A model generated the notes under the pieces. The model saw only the letters and a list, made by a program, of their open reading frames with translations, was not told the DNA's origin and ran no database searches. Positions 5,118 to 6,166 of a DNA stretch of 6,166 nucleotides are shown piece after piece. The position numbers and the translations under genes are program-made. Location: contig CALLXO010000212.1 of NCBI GenBank assembly GCA_937875645.1, positions 1-6,166 of the forward strand. The letters are read 5' to 3'. Each line of letters starts with the position of its first letter. Positions within the stretch are counted from its first letter, which is position 1. This DNA comes from an uncultured Clostridia bacterium. Its GTDB lineage: Bacteria; Bacillota; Clostridia; Christensenellales; CAG-314.

Positions 5118-6166
5118 CTTTTTTAACGCTATACAAGCGTTGTGTCCGCCAAATCCAAAGGAGGCAGATAATGCTGCAGTTGCATCAAACTTAATAGCGG
5201 TGTTTGGTGTATAAAACAAATCACATTCTGGATCAAATGTTTTGTAGCCGATAGTAGGCGGAATAACGCCATGCTTTAAGGCAAGTATACTCACCAACGC
5301 TTCAGCCGCTCCCGCTGCGCCCAACATATGCCCTGTAATTGACTTTGTCGAACTTATTTTTATCTGCGGAGCGTATTGTCCAAACGCCTTTTTTAATGCC
5401 AAAGTTTCTGTTTTATCATTTAAAGGCGTGCTTGTGCCATGTGCATTGTAATAAATAGCTTCGGCACCTGTTAAGCCTGCCTCTTTTAATGCCATTTTAA
5501 TTGCCAAAGAAGGCGATTCTGCCGACGGGTCGGGAGCGGTAACGTGATAAGCATCGCTTGTGTTTCCGTACCCAGAAATTTCGGCATATATTTTTGCTTT
5601 TCGCTTTAAAGCATGCTCGTATTCTTCTAAAATTAATGTACAAGCACCTTCTGACATTACAAAACCATCTCTATCCTTATCAAAAGGTGTGGAACTGTTA
5701 AGTGGGTCATTTTTTAACGAAAGCGCCATACAATTGGTAAATCCCGCAACAGCTACAGGCACAATGGCCGCCTCTGTGCCTCCCGCAATAATAGCATCAG
5801 CATAACCGTGTTTTATTGCTCTAAATGCTTCACCTACTGCGTTTGTGGAAGTTGCACATGCTGTTACTACCGGCAAGCATGCTCCACGCGCGTTGAAACG
5901 AAGGGACACGTGCCCCGATGCCATATTGGCAATCATCTTGGGAATAAATAAAGGTGATGTTCTTGCAACGCCTTTTTCGTGTCCTTTGACGCATTCTTCT
6001 AACAAAGTATTTATGCCGCCTATCCCCGAACCTATATAAACGCCAAACCTCTCTGGCGAAACTTTACCCTCAATACCGCTATCAAAAACAGCTTGCTTGG
6101 CGGAAGCTAAAGCATACTTACAAAATAAGTCCATTCTCCTTGCTTCCTTAACATTTATATCAAAAT
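5112..6166 (-). CDS. fabF: 3-oxoacyl-ACP synthase II (FabF), partial, 5' end off right edge
   Basis: FabF condenses malonyl-ACP with acyl-ACP to lengthen the chain by two carbons. The frame stays open through the right edge, so 350 residues are visible and about 60 N-terminal ones are missing relative to the usual ~410. An ATG at 6134 (MDLFCKYAL) is internal: the ten residues before it, FDINVKEARR, match the FabF region just before the conserved KMD/RMD. Numbering from that Met, the thiolase-fold catalytic triad is complete: C93 in TACATSTNAVGEAF (91-104), H232 in NAHGTSTPLNDKTE (230-243) and H269 in KSITGHMLGAAGA (264-276). GFGGHNA (327-333) marks the C-terminus. FabF is the first visible gene of the operon, followed by accB after 10 nt. 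FabB-type function is unlikely given the neighbourhood, but chain-length preference cannot be read from sequence. Confidence 0.96.
   Translation of the reverse strand, partial: FDINVKEARRMDLFCKYALASAKQAVFDSGIEGKVSPERFGVYIGSGIGGINTLLEECVKGHEKGVARTSPLFIPKMIANMASGHVSLRFNARGACLPVVTACATSTNAVGEAFRAIKHGYADAIIAGGTEAAIVPVAVAGFTNCMALSLKNDPLNSSTPFDKDRDGFVMSEGACTLILEEYEHALKRKAKIYAEISGYGNTSDAYHVTAPDPSAESPSLAIKMALKEAGLTGAEAIYYNAHGTSTPLNDKTETLALKKAFGQYAPQIKISSTKSITGHMLGAAGAAEALVSILALKHGVIPPTIGYKTFDPECDLFYTPNTAIKFDATAALSASFGFGGHNACIALKKI

Noticed and set aside
6132..6134. ATG as the start of fabF, with an AAGGAG just upstream
   Set aside because: The frame is open upstream to the window edge, and the preceding residues FDINVKEARR fit the conserved FabF region before KMD/RMD. 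AAGGAG lies only 1 nt from the ATG, too close for a good ribosome binding site. The true start is beyond the right edge.

Overview
The window is almost entirely one minus-strand gene cluster for the start of bacterial type II fatty acid synthesis. Reading in the direction of transcription (high to low coordinates) the order is fabF (5' part beyond the right edge), accB, fabZ, accC, accD, accA, a DegV/FakB-family gene, and then the 5' part of a gene for a membrane-anchored protein of unknown function that runs off the left edge. No plus-strand gene, RNA gene, mobile element, CRISPR array or long repeat could be supported.

The source looks like a low-GC Bacillota (Firmicutes), most likely a member of the Clostridia. 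The reasons are the order fabF-accB-fabZ-accC-accD-accA, known from streptococci and clostridia; the short AccA lacking the N-terminal extension of the E. coli protein; AT-rich codon use; strong AGGAG-type ribosome binding sites; and clostridial-looking residues (AYCGIGAEERGQ in AccA, PSCGKI in AccC). This placement is inferred from the sequence and recalled families, not from a database search.

The cluster encodes all four acetyl-CoA carboxylase subunits: AccB carries biotin, AccC carboxylates it, and AccD/AccA transfer the carboxyl group to acetyl-CoA to give malonyl-CoA. It also encodes FabF (chain-elongating condensation) and FabZ (dehydration of 3-hydroxyacyl-ACP). The genes are packed extremely tightly: gaps of 8-10 nt at fabF/accB, accB/fabZ and fabZ/accC, a 1-nt overlap (TAATG) at accC/accD, and 4-nt ATGA overlaps at accD/accA and accA/degV. 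This indicates one transcript with translational coupling. The promoter and any FapR or FabT operator must lie beyond the right edge.

The less ordinary points are a DegV-family (fatty-acid-binding, FakB-like) gene translationally coupled to accA, with an altered pocket motif; a TTG start for accC lying in the same frame as fabZ, three codons after its stop; a 12-bp direct repeat around two candidate fabZ starts; and the unknown membrane-anchored protein at the left. The only gap over 50 bases is 341-392, which holds a possible promoter for the left-hand gene. No convincing new multi-gene system is visible; the DegV linkage is the best lead.
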